Source: Streptomyces thermolilacinus SPC6
Lineage (GTDB): Bacteria; Actinomycetota; Actinomycetes; Streptomycetales; Streptomycetaceae
DNA: 64,000 bases
Assembly (NCBI RefSeq): GCF_000478605.2
Contig: NZ_ASHX02000001.1
Span: 2,829,895-2,893,894 of the forward strand
Direction of reading: 5' to 3'
The notes under the pieces are model-generated. The model was given only the letters and a program-made list of their open reading frames with translations. It had not been told where the DNA came from and ran no database searches. Both the position numbers and the translations under genes were made by a program. Each line of letters begins with the position of its first letter. The first letter of the stretch is position 1. Shown here piece after piece: positions 19,307-27,900 of this stretch.

Positions 19307-20154
19307 GGTTCCTCCCCCGCCCTGACGATCCGCCCGGCCCACCACAGCCCCGCCGCCTCCAGAGCACCACCGACCACGAGGCAGGCGACACCGGCCGGAG
19401 TGTGGAAGAGGACCCGCAGCGGGTCGGCGCCCAGCGCGGCCCCCAGGGCGAGGCCCGCGATGGGCAGCAGGGCGAGAAGGACGACGGTGGCCCACGCGCC
19501 GGACAGCTGGGCCCGCAGCCGTTCCCGTTGCTCCCGCTGCTCGCGGAGCGCCGCCTCCAGCCGCTCCAGCCCGTCGGCCAGTCCCGCCCCGCCGTCCACG
19601 GCGGCCTGCCAGCACGCCCCGAGGCCCGCCAGCCCGTCGGCGCCGTCGGCCCGCGCCGCGTCGCGCAGCGCCTCGGGCACATCGCCGCCGAACCGCGCGG
19701 CGGCCACTACGGCAGGCTCCTCACCGCCCAGCGCCCCGGTGCTGCGGGCGGCGAAGCGCAACGCCTGGACGGGCTGGCTCCCCGCGCGCAACTCCGCGAC
19801 GACCGCGGCGCACAGGTCGATCACGGCGTCCGCACGCCGGTCGCTTTCCCTGACGCGGGCCCGCGCCCTCAACCGCCTGCCGGCAAGAGGCACGGCGGCC
19901 GCCCCGGCCAGAAGCGGCAGCAGGGACTCGCCGAGCATGGCCGGTACGAGCGCGGCCGCGAGGCACAGCCACTCCGGCCGGAGCCGTACTGTCGGCCGTC
20001 CGGGCCGCCAGCCGATCATCGCCGGGTCGAGGTGGACGGTGGCCCCGCTCGCGAACAGCAGCCGTCCGCGGCGCGCACCCCGGCCCCGGCCCCCGTAGAG
20101 CCAGGCCGCCGCGCCCAGGCACAGGGCCGCCGCGTACGCCGACTGGTCCGTCAC
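19303..20154 (-). CDS. TadB-like inner-membrane platform protein
   Basis: 283 residues from GTG 20154, overlapping the tadA stop (GTGA). Three to four membrane segments flank a T2SSF domain ([29 protein letters not shown] ... [35 protein letters not shown]). It ends with two hydrophobic helices ([39 protein letters not shown]). The chain of stop-start overlaps from the Ssd-like gene through tadC argues for one coupled operon. Confidence 0.88.
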   Translation of the reverse strand: MTDQSAYAAALCLGAAAWLYGGRGRGARRGRLLFASGATVHLDPAMIGWRPGRPTVRLRPEWLCLAAALVPAMLGESLLPLLAGAAAVPLAGRRLRARARVRESDRRADAVIDLCAAVVAELRAGSQPVQALRFAARSTGALGGEEPAVVAAARFGGDVPEALRDAARADGADGLAGLGACWQAAVDGGAGLADGLERLEAALREQREQRERLRAQLSGAWATVVLLALLPIAGLALGAALGADPLRVLFHTPAGVACLVVGGALEAAGLWWAGRIVRAGEEP

Positions 20155-21302
20155 CACGTCACACCCCCGATCAGGGCGCTCAGCCTCTGCCAGCCCCGCT
20201 CCTCGACGAAGCCGGTCGCCGCCCACCGCAGCGCGGGCACGGTGACCACCAGCCCGTCGGGGCCGCGCTCCAGCACATGCACCTGGGCGACCCGTCGTAC
20301 GCCTTCCGGCGTCCGTACGAGGTGGACCACGGTGGACAGGCCGGCGGCCAACTGGCTGTGCAGGGCCGCCCGGTCGAGACCCGCGGCCGTCCCGAGCGCT
20401 TCGAGGCGCGCGGGCACGTCCGCGGCGGTGTTGGCGTGGACCGTCCCGCAGCCGCCTTCGTGGCCCGTGTTCAGGGCGGCGAGCAGGTCGGCGACCTCCG
20501 CGCCCCGTACTTCGCCGACGACGAGGCGGTCGGGCCGCATCCGCAGGGCCTGACGGACCAGGTCGCGAAGGGTCACCCGGCCGGCTCCCTCCTGGTTCGG
20601 CGGGCGGGCCTCCAGCCGCACCACATGCGGATGGTCGGGCCGCAACTCGGCGGAGTCCTCCGCCAGGACGATCCGCTCCCGCCCTCCGACCAGCCCGAGG
20701 AGGGTGGAGAGCAGGGTCGTCTTCCCGGTGCCCGTACCGCCGCTGACCAGGTACGACACGCGCTTCTCCACCAGCGCCCGCAGGACGCGTTCGCCGCCCG
20801 GCGGGACCGTCCCGGCGTGGACCAGCTCGGTGAGGTCGAAAGCACGGGGCCGCACCACGCGCAGCGACAGGCACGTCGAGCCGACAGCGATGGGAGGCAG
20901 CACCGCGTGCATCCGTGTGCCGTCCGGCAGTCTGGCGTCAACCCAGGGGCGGGCGTCGTCAAGGCGCCGCCCGGCCACGGCGGCGAGGCGCTGCGCGAGT
21001 CGGCGTACGGCCTCGGCGTCGGGAAAGGAGACGTCGGACCGTTCGAGGCCGTGGCCTCGGTCCACCCACACCCGGTCCGGCGCGGACACCAGCACGTCGG
21101 TGACCGCCTCATCGGCGAGCAGCGGCTCCAGCGGCCCCGTGCCCACCAGTTCGCAGCGCAGTTCCTCCGTCGCCCCGAGCACCTGCGTGTCGCCCATCAG
21201 TCTGCCCTGGGCTCGCAGGGCCGCCGCCACACCGGCAGGTGTCGGTTCCGTGCCGCTCCTGGCGAGGCTCTGCCGTACGGATTCCAGGTAGGGGGTGCTC
21301 AT
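20151..21302 (-). CDS. TadA/CpaF-type secretion ATPase
   Basis: 383 residues from ATG 21302; the start overlaps the preceding stop as ATGA. It is a type II/IV secretion ATPase (VirB11-like) that powers pilus assembly. Walker A is [10 protein letters not shown] near residue 187. The Asp box is [25 protein letters not shown], Walker B is [19 protein letters not shown] and the His box is [25 protein letters not shown]. An N-terminal CpaF domain (about residues 1-150) precedes the core. It corresponds to Rv3659c. Confidence 0.93.
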   Translation of the reverse strand: MSTPYLESVRQSLARSGTEPTPAGVAAALRAQGRLMGDTQVLGATEELRCELVGTGPLEPLLADEAVTDVLVSAPDRVWVDRGHGLERSDVSFPDAEAVRRLAQRLAAVAGRRLDDARPWVDARLPDGTRMHAVLPPIAVGSTCLSLRVVRPRAFDLTELVHAGTVPPGGERVLRALVEKRVSYLVSGGTGTGKTTLLSTLLGLVGGRERIVLAEDSAELRPDHPHVVRLEARPPNQEGAGRVTLRDLVRQALRMRPDRLVVGEVRGAEVADLLAALNTGHEGGCGTVHANTAADVPARLEALGTAAGLDRAALHSQLAAGLSTVVHLVRTPEGVRRVAQVHVLERGPDGLVVTVPALRWAATGFVEERGWQRLSALIGGVTW

Positions 21303-22402
21303 GACACGGCCTCCGGGGCGAGCACCCGCTCCCAGAAAGCCGAGCAGAACCGCCCCAGAGGACCGGAGCCGTTGCCGCCGGGAGGGGCCCCGTCGTCCAG
21401 CGATGCCAAGAGCCCGGGCTCCTCGGGGAGTTCCCCGGCGAGCGGCAGTCCCAGCGCCCGCGCGGTCCACGTCGCATCCATCCCGGAGGCGCACGGGCCG
21501 CGCACGACCACGCGCAGGTCTTCCAGGACCATGCCCGCCAGGGACGCCACCCGTTTCGCCGCGGCGACCGCCCTCAGCTCACCCGGCACGACGAGCAGGC
21601 CCATGTCGACCTGGGCGAGTGCCTCCACCGTGGCGTCGTCGATGCGGCGCGGCAGATCCACCACGACGACACCGCCCCGGCGCCGCGCCGCCGCGAGCAC
21701 GGACCTCATGGCCTCGGGAGGCACCACCGCCATGTCTCCGCGGTCCCAGCTCAGCACCCGCAGACCGCGCAACTCCGGCAGTGACTCCTCCAGCGCCGCA
21801 CCGGCGACCCTTCCCTTCGAAGCGGCGAGATCCGGCCACCGGAGCCCGCTTTCCCGCTCGGCGCCGAGGAGTACGTCCAGCCCGCCGCCGAGCGGGTCGC
21901 CGTCCACGAGCATCGTGCGGTGTCCGCCTCTGGCGGCGCTGACGGCCAGGGCGCACGCGAGGGTCGAGGCTCCCGCGCCGCCTCTGCCGCCCAGCACCCC
22001 GACGGTCAGGGCCGGTCGTCCGACGCCCTCGACGATGTCGGCGATCCGGTCGATGAGCCAGCTCTCGGCGTCCGGCAGCCGCAGGACGCAGTCCGCTCCG
22101 ATCTCCACGGCCCGTCGCCACACGTCGGCGTCGTCCTGGTCACGCCCGACGAGCAGTACGCCGGGTCTGCGGGACACCCCTCGGCAGCGTGCGGCCGCGT
22201 CGTCCCCGACGATGACGAGCGGCGCCGCGTCCCACTCGGCCTTGCGGTCCGGTGGCGCGTGACGCACCACGGGCCGGCAGCCCACGGCGGCGCACAGCCT
22301 GAGCAGGTCGTCCAGCAGCTCGGCGTCCTCCGTCACGATCAGCGGTGTGACCCGTACGCCCTCGGCGGTCGGCGCCCTGTCGGACGCTCCGGATTCCGGC
22401 AT
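21299..22402 (-). CDS. Ssd/CpaE-like P-loop ATPase (septum site-determining family)
   Basis: 367 residues from ATG 22402, with GGAGAAGGGGGCGAAGACC upstream. An N-terminal receiver-like domain (about residues 15-125, LIVTEDAELLDDLLRLCAAVGC) is followed by a MinD/ParA-type ATPase with the deviant Walker A VLGGRGGAGASTLACAL, in which the usual GKT is GAS. The downstream motif is MLVDGDPLGGGLDVLLG. The family includes M. tuberculosis Ssd (Rv3660c), which affects septum placement, and CpaE, which localises Tad secretion. Here it heads the Tad operon. Loss of the canonical lysine suggests weak or absent ATP hydrolysis (inference). Confidence 0.88.
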   Translation of the reverse strand: MPESGASDRAPTAEGVRVTPLIVTEDAELLDDLLRLCAAVGCRPVVRHAPPDRKAEWDAAPLVIVGDDAAARCRGVSRRPGVLLVGRDQDDADVWRRAVEIGADCVLRLPDAESWLIDRIADIVEGVGRPALTVGVLGGRGGAGASTLACALAVSAARGGHRTMLVDGDPLGGGLDVLLGAERESGLRWPDLAASKGRVAGAALEESLPELRGLRVLSWDRGDMAVVPPEAMRSVLAAARRRGGVVVVDLPRRIDDATVEALAQVDMGLLVVPGELRAVAAAKRVASLAGMVLEDLRVVVRGPCASGMDATWTARALGLPLAGELPEEPGLLASLDDGAPPGGNGSGPLGRFCSAFWERVLAPEAVS

Positions 22403-22986
22403 GGTCTTCGCCCCCTTCTCCGTCCCCGCGTCGCCTGTCCGGCGGCGGGTCCCCGAACTTCTCGTCGTGTCGCGCCACGGATGTCTTCACGTGGCGCACA
22501 CATGCGGCTTGCGGCCCTCAGGCACCGAGCCGCGCCGCGTCGGCGTGACGGGAGATCTGTGATTCCGCGTCACGGCTTCGCGGTGGAATCACAGTGGCGG
22601 CGTTCCGGAAATAAAGTGGATCTTGCTCAAAAACTGTGGACAACCCACCGCTTGTGAATAACTCGATCACCCATACCAGCGACTTCCAGAGCGCATCACT
22701 TCGGCTACTGTGAGTGACGGTGAGCGGCGCGCATCAGTCGGCGCCATGGAAACGCGAAGGAGACGAGATGGAGAGACCGGAGCGGGATCGGCGAGCGAAA
22801 ACCCGTCCGGACATGCGACGACCCCCGCCGGGGGGGAGAGCGGGGGTCGTCTCTCCGGCCGACTCGGGGGGGGAGGAGCCGGTCCGGGTTAGCACGGTCG
22901 CGAACGATCCGTGACTTCCATGGTGTACCCGAGAGCCCTCTCAGGCAAACCCACACGCCCGAGCGTACGCCGAATGGCGGGCACCT
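22403..22986. promoter_or_regulatory. Divergent spacer between Tad operon and HAD gene
   Basis: This 584-bp spacer without a gene must hold promoters for both divergent units. The stretch 22600-22660 is notably AT-richer (AAATAAAGTGGATCTTGCTCAAAAACTG), a likely promoter zone. I could not fix -35/-10 pairs with confidence. Confidence 0.4.
22818..22850 (+). terminator. Strong hairpin in the HAD gene leader
   Basis: Perfect 11-bp stem (ACGACCCCCGC / GCGGGGGTCGT) with an 11-nt G-rich loop, 137 bp upstream of the HAD gene. It could be an attenuator, or a terminator of an unseen short transcript. No clear U-run follows. Confidence 0.5.
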
Positions 22987-23841
22987 ATGCTCTGGCTTGT
23001 GGAAAACCACTCCTCGCCTCGGACAGCAGCGTTCTTTGACCTGGACAAGACGGTCATTGCGAAGTCATCGACGCTGACCTTCAGCAAGTCCTTCTACCAA
23101 GGTGGCCTGATCAACCGCCGTGACGCGCTGCGCACCGCGTACACGCAGTTCGTCTTCCTCGTGGGCGGCGCCGACCACGACCAGATGGAGCGGATGCGCG
23201 CGTACCTCTCCAGGCTCTGCAAGGGCTGGAACGTCCAGCAAGTCAAGGAGCTGGTCGCGGAGACGCTGCACGAGCTGATCGACCCGATCATCTACGACGA
23301 GGCCGCCTCCCTCATCGAGGAGCACCACGCCGCGGGCCGCGACGTGGTGATCGTCTCCACGTCCGGGGCCGAGGTCGTGGAGCCCATCGGCGAGATGCTG
23401 GGAGCGGACCGCGTGGTGGCGACGCGGATGGTCGTCGGCGACGACGGCTGCTTCACCGGGGAGGTGGAGTACTACGCGTACGGCCCCACCAAGGCGGAGG
23501 CGGTCCGGGAGCTCGCCGCGTCGGAGGGGTACGACCTGTCGCGGTGCTACGCGTACAGCGACTCGGCGACGGACCTGCCGATGCTGGAGGCGGTCGGACA
23601 CCCGTACGCGGTGAACCCGGACCGGGCGCTGCGCCGGGAGGCGGTCGCGCGGGAGTGGCCGATTCTCGTCTTCAACCGGCCGGTCCGGCTGAAGCAGCGG
23701 GTGCCCTCGTTCCGGATGCCGCCCCGCCCGGCGCTTGTCGCCGCCGCGGCGATCGGGGCGGCGGCCGCGACAGCGGGGCTCGTCTGGTACGCGAGCCGCC
23801 GTCGGCAGTCGACGTTGGCCAAGCCCGCGCCAGCAGCCTGA
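22987..23841 (+). CDS. HAD-IB family phosphatase (SerB-like) with C-terminal membrane anchor
   Basis: 284 residues from ATG 22987; GTG 22999 is an alternative start. HAD motif I is AAFFDLDKTVIAKSST, motif II VIVSTSGAEVVEP, the motif III lysine is in YGPTKAEAVREL and motif IV is YAYSDSATDLPMLEAVG, giving a complete catalytic set. C-terminal residues 247-267 form a membrane helix (ALVAAAAIGAAAATAGLVWYASRRR). The family resembles phosphoserine phosphatase, but the physiological substrate is unknown. The S. coelicolor equivalent is annotated as morphological-differentiation related (SCO3558 by memory); Rv3661 is the mycobacterial counterpart. Confidence 0.9.
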   Translation: MLWLVENHSSPRTAAFFDLDKTVIAKSSTLTFSKSFYQGGLINRRDALRTAYTQFVFLVGGADHDQMERMRAYLSRLCKGWNVQQVKELVAETLHELIDPIIYDEAASLIEEHHAAGRDVVIVSTSGAEVVEPIGEMLGADRVVATRMVVGDDGCFTGEVEYYAYGPTKAEAVRELAASEGYDLSRCYAYSDSATDLPMLEAVGHPYAVNPDRALRREAVAREWPILVFNRPVRLKQRVPSFRMPPRPALVAAAAIGAAAATAGLVWYASRRRQSTLAKPAPAA

Positions 23842-23869
23842 CTTGTCCGTATTTGAAGGTACAAGTAAA

Positions 23870-24100
23870 GATCTACCGGCAGGACTTTCGCATCACGGGT
23901 CTCGGTAGTACAAAGGAGTTACGGCCCGCGAGACCGAGGACATCCGAGAGGATCACCTGTTGAGCAAGAAGGCCCCACGGACCGAACAGCACGGAAGCTG
24001 AGCACCCACGCGACGTCGACCCGTCGATTACGGGCCAGCCGCACCAGGCGTAGGGCGAAGTTCCCCGCCTGATGGGCACATATCGAGGACGCATGGTAAC
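23870..24100. ncRNA. Probable 6S-like RNA (scr3559 region)
   Basis: The spacer 23842-24267 has no protein gene but is far more structured and less GC-biased than other spacers. It holds a stem GGTCTCG / CGAGACC (about 23899-23936), ATCC-GAGA-GGAT, CCCGT-CGATT-ACGGG, and a nested CCAGGCG...CGCC hairpin at about 24046-24078. A plus-strand element TTGTCC-17 bp-TAAAGA (23843-23871) could be its promoter. In S. coelicolor a 6S-like RNA (scr3559) is described between SCO3558 and SCO3559; the flanking genes here match that pair. The strand and ends are uncertain, and I could not fold it into a convincing 6S bubble by eye. Confidence 0.45.
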
Positions 24101-24115
24101 TCGGCGGAAGTGCCA

Positions 24116-24143
24116 GCGGCGGTACCGAATTCGGTACCGCCGC
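24116..24143. terminator. 28-bp perfect palindrome between convergent genes
   Basis: Fourteen-bp arms centred on GAATTC (left arm GCGGCGGTACCGAA). It lies after the HAD gene and putative sRNA on the plus strand and after the Fic-like gene on the minus strand. It is suited to act as a bidirectional terminator. Confidence 0.65.
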
Positions 24144-24267
24144 AACCCTGTTGGGGGCGTTTCTCCACCCGGCGGCTCGCCGTACGAACCCCGCACGCCC
24201 GGACTCCGACTGCCTGGACTCAGCAGCTGCGCGGACTCGGGCTCCGCGAGGCCACACCCTGACCGGC

Positions 24268-25086
24268 TCAGGCGGCGCCGCGCTGGAGCGCCTCGCACAC
24301 GGCTGTCGTCTCACGGACGCCGAGCTCCACGGCCCGGCCGCAGTGGGCGATCCACCGGGCCATGCCCTCCGGGGTTCCGGACAGGTAGCCGTCCAGAGCG
24401 GCGACGTACGCGGCGCGGCCCAGTTCGGCGTGACCGACCTCGGCCGGGCAGATGGCCTTGGGGTCGAGTCCGCTGCCGACCAGCACCAGTCGCTCGGCCG
24501 CCCGCGCCACCAGGCCGCTGTACGAGGTGAAGGGCCGCAGCGCGAGCAGTTCGCCGTGCACCACGGAGGCCGTGACGAGCGCCGGGGCGGACGTGCCCGC
24601 CACGATCAGTTCGGCCAGGCCGTCCAGGCGGGCGGCGACCTCGGCGGCGTCCGGCAGGGGCGCCTCGATCAGCGGCTCGTCCACGGTCTCGCCCCCCTGC
24701 CGGGGCCGCCCCACGGAGTCCGCGGCATCGCCGGCCGCGACGAGGTGCAGCCTCGCCAGGACCCGGAGGGGTGACTGCCGCCAGATGGAGAGCAGCTGGC
24801 CGACCTCGACGCCGAGCCGCAGGGCCGCGCCGACCGTCCGCGCCTCCGCGTCCGCACTGAAGTCGGTGCGCCTGCGCACCTCCTCCAGAGCCCAGTCGGC
24901 GCCGGACAGCGCCGCCGAGCCGCGGGCGCCGCGCAGGGCGGCCTCCGAGGAGATCTCGTTGCTCCGGCGCCGCATCACGCGGTGCCCGTAGACCCGGTCG
25001 ACGGCCTTGCGCACGGAGTCCACGGCGTCGGGGACACCCGGCAGAGCGGCGAGGGCGGCCAGTGGGTCGGCGGCATGCGTACTCAT
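24268..25086 (-). CDS. Degenerate Fic/Doc-like protein (often annotated oxidoreductase)
   Basis: 272 residues from ATG 25086 (MSTHAADPLAALAALPGV). The first half is helical, with RRRSNEISSEAALRGARGSAALSGADW. The segment VHGELLALRPFTSYSGLVARAAERLVL occupies the place of a Fic core motif, HxFx(D/E)(G/A)N(G/K)R, but has Arg-Pro-Phe for His-Pro-Phe and Ser-Gly-Leu-Val for the phosphate-binding loop. It is therefore probably not an AMP-transferase. Streptomycete orthologues carry the label oxidoreductase without any visible cofactor motif. The function is unknown. It is divergent from the CooC-like gene. Confidence 0.7.
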   Translation of the reverse strand: MSTHAADPLAALAALPGVPDAVDSVRKAVDRVYGHRVMRRRSNEISSEAALRGARGSAALSGADWALEEVRRRTDFSADAEARTVGAALRLGVEVGQLLSIWRQSPLRVLARLHLVAAGDAADSVGRPRQGGETVDEPLIEAPLPDAAEVAARLDGLAELIVAGTSAPALVTASVVHGELLALRPFTSYSGLVARAAERLVLVGSGLDPKAICPAEVGHAELGRAAYVAALDGYLSGTPEGMARWIAHCGRAVELGVRETTAVCEALQRGAA

Positions 25087-25188
25087 AAGTAGCGAGGCTA
25101 CGCGGCCCAGCGACACCGACCCACCCAGAGTGGCGTTCCTCATAAGGGCCGGCAACAAGCCGCCATCGAACCACTACGGTAGGTGAAC

Positions 25189-26187
25189 ATGAAGATCGCT
25201 TTCGTCGGGAAGGGCGGCAGCGGCAAGACGACGCTGTCCTCGCTCTTCATCCGCCATCTGGCGAGCACCGAGGCCCCCGTGGTCGCGGTGGACGCCGACA
25301 TCAACCAGCACCTCGGAGCCGCGCTCGGCCTCGATGAGGACGAGGCGGCGGCAGTCCCCTCGATGGGCGCGCACCTGCCACTGATCAAGCAGTATCTGCG
25401 CGGCAGCAACCCACGGATCAGCTCCGCCGCCACGATGATCAAAACGACACCGCCCGGGGAGGGCTCGCGGCTGCTCCGCGTCCGCGAGGACAACCCGGTG
25501 TACGAGGCGTGCGCCCGCCCGCTGCGGCTGGACGGCGGTGTGATCCGGCTGATGGCGACGGGCCTGTTCACCGAGGAGGACCTGGGGGTGGCCTGCTACC
25601 ACTCGAAGGTCGGCGCGGTGGAGCTGTTCCTGAACCACCTGGTGGACGGTCCGGACGAGTACGTCGTCGTCGACATGACGGCCGGTTCGGACTCGTTCGC
25701 GTCCGGGCTGTTCACCCGCTTCGACATGACGTTCCTGGTGGCCGAGCCGACGCGGAAGGCCGTCTCGGTCTACCGCCAGTACACCGAGTACGCGCGGGAG
25801 TTCGGGGTCGCCCTGAAGGTGGTCGGCAACAAGGTGCAGAACAGGGACGACCTGGAGTTCCTGCGAAACGAGGTCGGGGACGACCTGCTGGTGTCGCTCG
25901 GGCAGTCGGAGTGGGTGCGGTCCATGGAGCGGGGCCGGCCGGGGCCGTTCGGGGCGCTGGAGCCGGAGAACCGGGAGGCTCTGCGGGTACTGCGGGACGC
26001 CGTTGACGCGACGTACGCGATGCGCGACTGGGAGCGGTACACGCGCCAGATGGTCCACTTCCACCTGAGGAACGCCGAGAGCTGGGGCAACGCGAAGACG
26101 GGTGCCGACCTGGCCGCACAGGTCGACCCCGCCTTCGTCCTGGGGGAAGCGGTGACGCGGCTGTCCGTCGAGGGCGTCAGGCCCTAG
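25189..26187 (+). CDS. CooC/MinD-like P-loop ATPase
   Basis: 332 residues from ATG 25189 (AGGTG upstream); an in-frame GTG six bases earlier is the alternative. The N-terminus is MKIAFVGKGGSGKTTLSSLFI, the deviant Walker A of SIMIBI ATPases with the signature lysine. VVAVDADINQHLG follows, then YVVVDMTAGSDSFASG as the Walker B region. Length and layout resemble CooC, which inserts nickel into CO dehydrogenase, or the nitrogenase iron-protein family. There is no carbon-monoxide gene nearby, so the client is unknown. The stop codon overlaps that of the convergent lipoprotein gene by four bases. Confidence 0.85.
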   Translation: MKIAFVGKGGSGKTTLSSLFIRHLASTEAPVVAVDADINQHLGAALGLDEDEAAAVPSMGAHLPLIKQYLRGSNPRISSAATMIKTTPPGEGSRLLRVREDNPVYEACARPLRLDGGVIRLMATGLFTEEDLGVACYHSKVGAVELFLNHLVDGPDEYVVVDMTAGSDSFASGLFTRFDMTFLVAEPTRKAVSVYRQYTEYAREFGVALKVVGNKVQNRDDLEFLRNEVGDDLLVSLGQSEWVRSMERGRPGPFGALEPENREALRVLRDAVDATYAMRDWERYTRQMVHFHLRNAESWGNAKTGADLAAQVDPAFVLGEAVTRLSVEGVRP

Positions 26188-27488
26188 CCGTCCCGGCGGG
26201 CACCGGAGGGCGCCGTCGCGCGGGCGGCCGCCTGGCCCGCGGTCGCGCTGCCGGCTGTCGGTGAGGCGTTCACCGCCGGAGCGGCGAGGAAGCGCTTCCA
26301 GCCCTCGGCCGGCGCCTGTCCGACCTTCAGCGACCGCAGCTTGGCGAGTACGGCCGGGTCCTGCGCGTCCAGCCAGTCGGCGAGCTGACGGAACGACACG
26401 CAGCGGACCTCGGGCTTCACGCAGACGTGAGCAATCGTTTCCTCAATGGCGCGCATGTACGTGCCGCCGTTCCAGGACTCGAAGTGGTTCCCGATGATCA
26501 CGGGGGCGCGGTTGCCCTGGTACGAGCGGTTGAACGCCTGGATCAGGCCGTCCCGCATCTGGTTGCCCCAGAAGGCGTGCATGGCGGGGTCGCCCTTGGT
26601 GGTGCCGGACTGGTTGACCATGAAGTTGTAGTCCATGGACAGCGTCTCGAAGGCCCGGCCGGGGACGGGGACGAGATGCATGGACAGGTCCCACAGGGCG
26701 CCGTTCTTCTTCGGCCAGACCTGGTTGTTGACGCCGCTCGTGTCGTAGCGGAAGCCCAGTTCGCTCGCGGCGCTTACGAAGTTGTCGCGGCCTTCGAGGC
26801 AGGGGGTGCGTGCGCCGATGAGCTCCTTGTCGTAGTCGAACGGGAGCGGCTCCTCCTTCACCAGGCCGGAGTTGGTCTTCCAGTTCTTCACGAAGGACTT
26901 GGCCTGGGCGATCTCGCTCTTCCAGTCCTCGACGGACCAGGTGCCGACGCCGCCCTTGGGCCCGCAGAAGTGCCCGTTGAAGTGGGTCCCGATCTCGTTG
27001 CCCTCGAGCCAGGCGCCGCGCAGTTCGCGCACGGTGTCGCGGATGCCCTCGATGTCGTTGAAGCCGATGTCGGAACGGCCGGGGGCGTGACCGGGCGGGC
27101 TGTAGAGCGCGGCCTTCTCCTCGGGGAGCAGGTAGACGCCGCTGAGGAAGTACGTCATCTTCGCGTTGTACTGCTTGCCGACGCGGCGGAAGTGGGAGAA
27201 CAGCTTCTGGCTGTCCTCGCCGGCCCCGTCCCACGAGAAGACGACGAACTGCGGGGGACGCTGGCCGGGGGCCAGGCGGGTGGGCTTCTCCAGGCCCGGC
27301 TGGAGGCCGGTGTAGGCCGTGGAGCCGTCACCGATCAGCCGGACGCGGTTCTTCGGCGGTGCGGCACCCTTCTCGGGGCCTCGCGCCCCGGCTCCGGGCG
27401 GCTCGTCTGAGCCGCCGCATCCCGCAAGCCCGGTGATCAGCGCCACCGCGACGGCGCCGATCACGATCCTCTTCCTGACAGCCCTCAT
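26184..27488 (-). CDS. Lipoprotein with polysaccharide-deacetylase-like (NodB) fold
   Basis: 434 residues from ATG 27488 with GGAAGGGTGGGCCG upstream. The signal peptide MRAVRKRIVIGAVAVALITGLAGCGG has lipobox LAGC. The domain opens with PPQFVVFSWDGAGEDSQKLF, where the NodB metal motif TFDDG is replaced by FSWDGAG. NEIGTHFNGHFCG provides the His-containing second motif, and VIIGNHFESWNGGTYMRAI and RTPCLEG follow. This suggests an extracellular carbohydrate-esterase-like protein, possibly with altered catalysis. An Ala/Thr-rich tail of about 35 residues closes it. Confidence 0.83.
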   Translation of the reverse strand: MRAVRKRIVIGAVAVALITGLAGCGGSDEPPGAGARGPEKGAAPPKNRVRLIGDGSTAYTGLQPGLEKPTRLAPGQRPPQFVVFSWDGAGEDSQKLFSHFRRVGKQYNAKMTYFLSGVYLLPEEKAALYSPPGHAPGRSDIGFNDIEGIRDTVRELRGAWLEGNEIGTHFNGHFCGPKGGVGTWSVEDWKSEIAQAKSFVKNWKTNSGLVKEEPLPFDYDKELIGARTPCLEGRDNFVSAASELGFRYDTSGVNNQVWPKKNGALWDLSMHLVPVPGRAFETLSMDYNFMVNQSGTTKGDPAMHAFWGNQMRDGLIQAFNRSYQGNRAPVIIGNHFESWNGGTYMRAIEETIAHVCVKPEVRCVSFRQLADWLDAQDPAVLAKLRSLKVGQAPAEGWKRFLAAPAVNASPTAGSATAGQAAARATAPSGARRDG

Positions 27489-27900
27489 CGGCCCACCCTT
27501 CCGTTCTGCCGGTTCGTGTGCGAGCGCCGCCAACGTCGCACCAGAAGCCGCGCTTTACCGGTATGACGAGCCGTATAGAAGGATTAATCACCATCACGGG
27601 TGAATCATCCGGCGAGGGTCTCGGGCCGGGCACGCCCCCGTACGGCGGGGCGTTGGAGTGGGTGCGGGGTGAACCCGCGGCGGGGCGGGGACGTGGTGGG
27701 GGTGGGTGGCCCCGCTCGTCCACGCACCCGGCGGCGGCTCGGGGAGGTGCCGCCCGACCGTACGTGCCGTCCGGAGCGCCCGGCTTCAGCCATCCGCCTG
27801 AGAGGTCTAAACCAATGCGCTGGAAACCCTTGTCACCCGCGCATCCGGCTGGTGAGCTATGGGCCGGGACACATCGGACGCCCTGGGAATGGGAGATGTC
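27489..27900. promoter_or_regulatory. Divergent spacer between deacetylase-like gene and acsA
   Basis: This 412-bp spacer has no gene. A relatively AT-rich patch (TATAGAAGGATTAATCACCATCA, 27573-27595) is the best promoter zone for the minus-strand lipoprotein. The stretch 27640-27760 is repetitive G-rich sequence. Confidence 0.4.
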
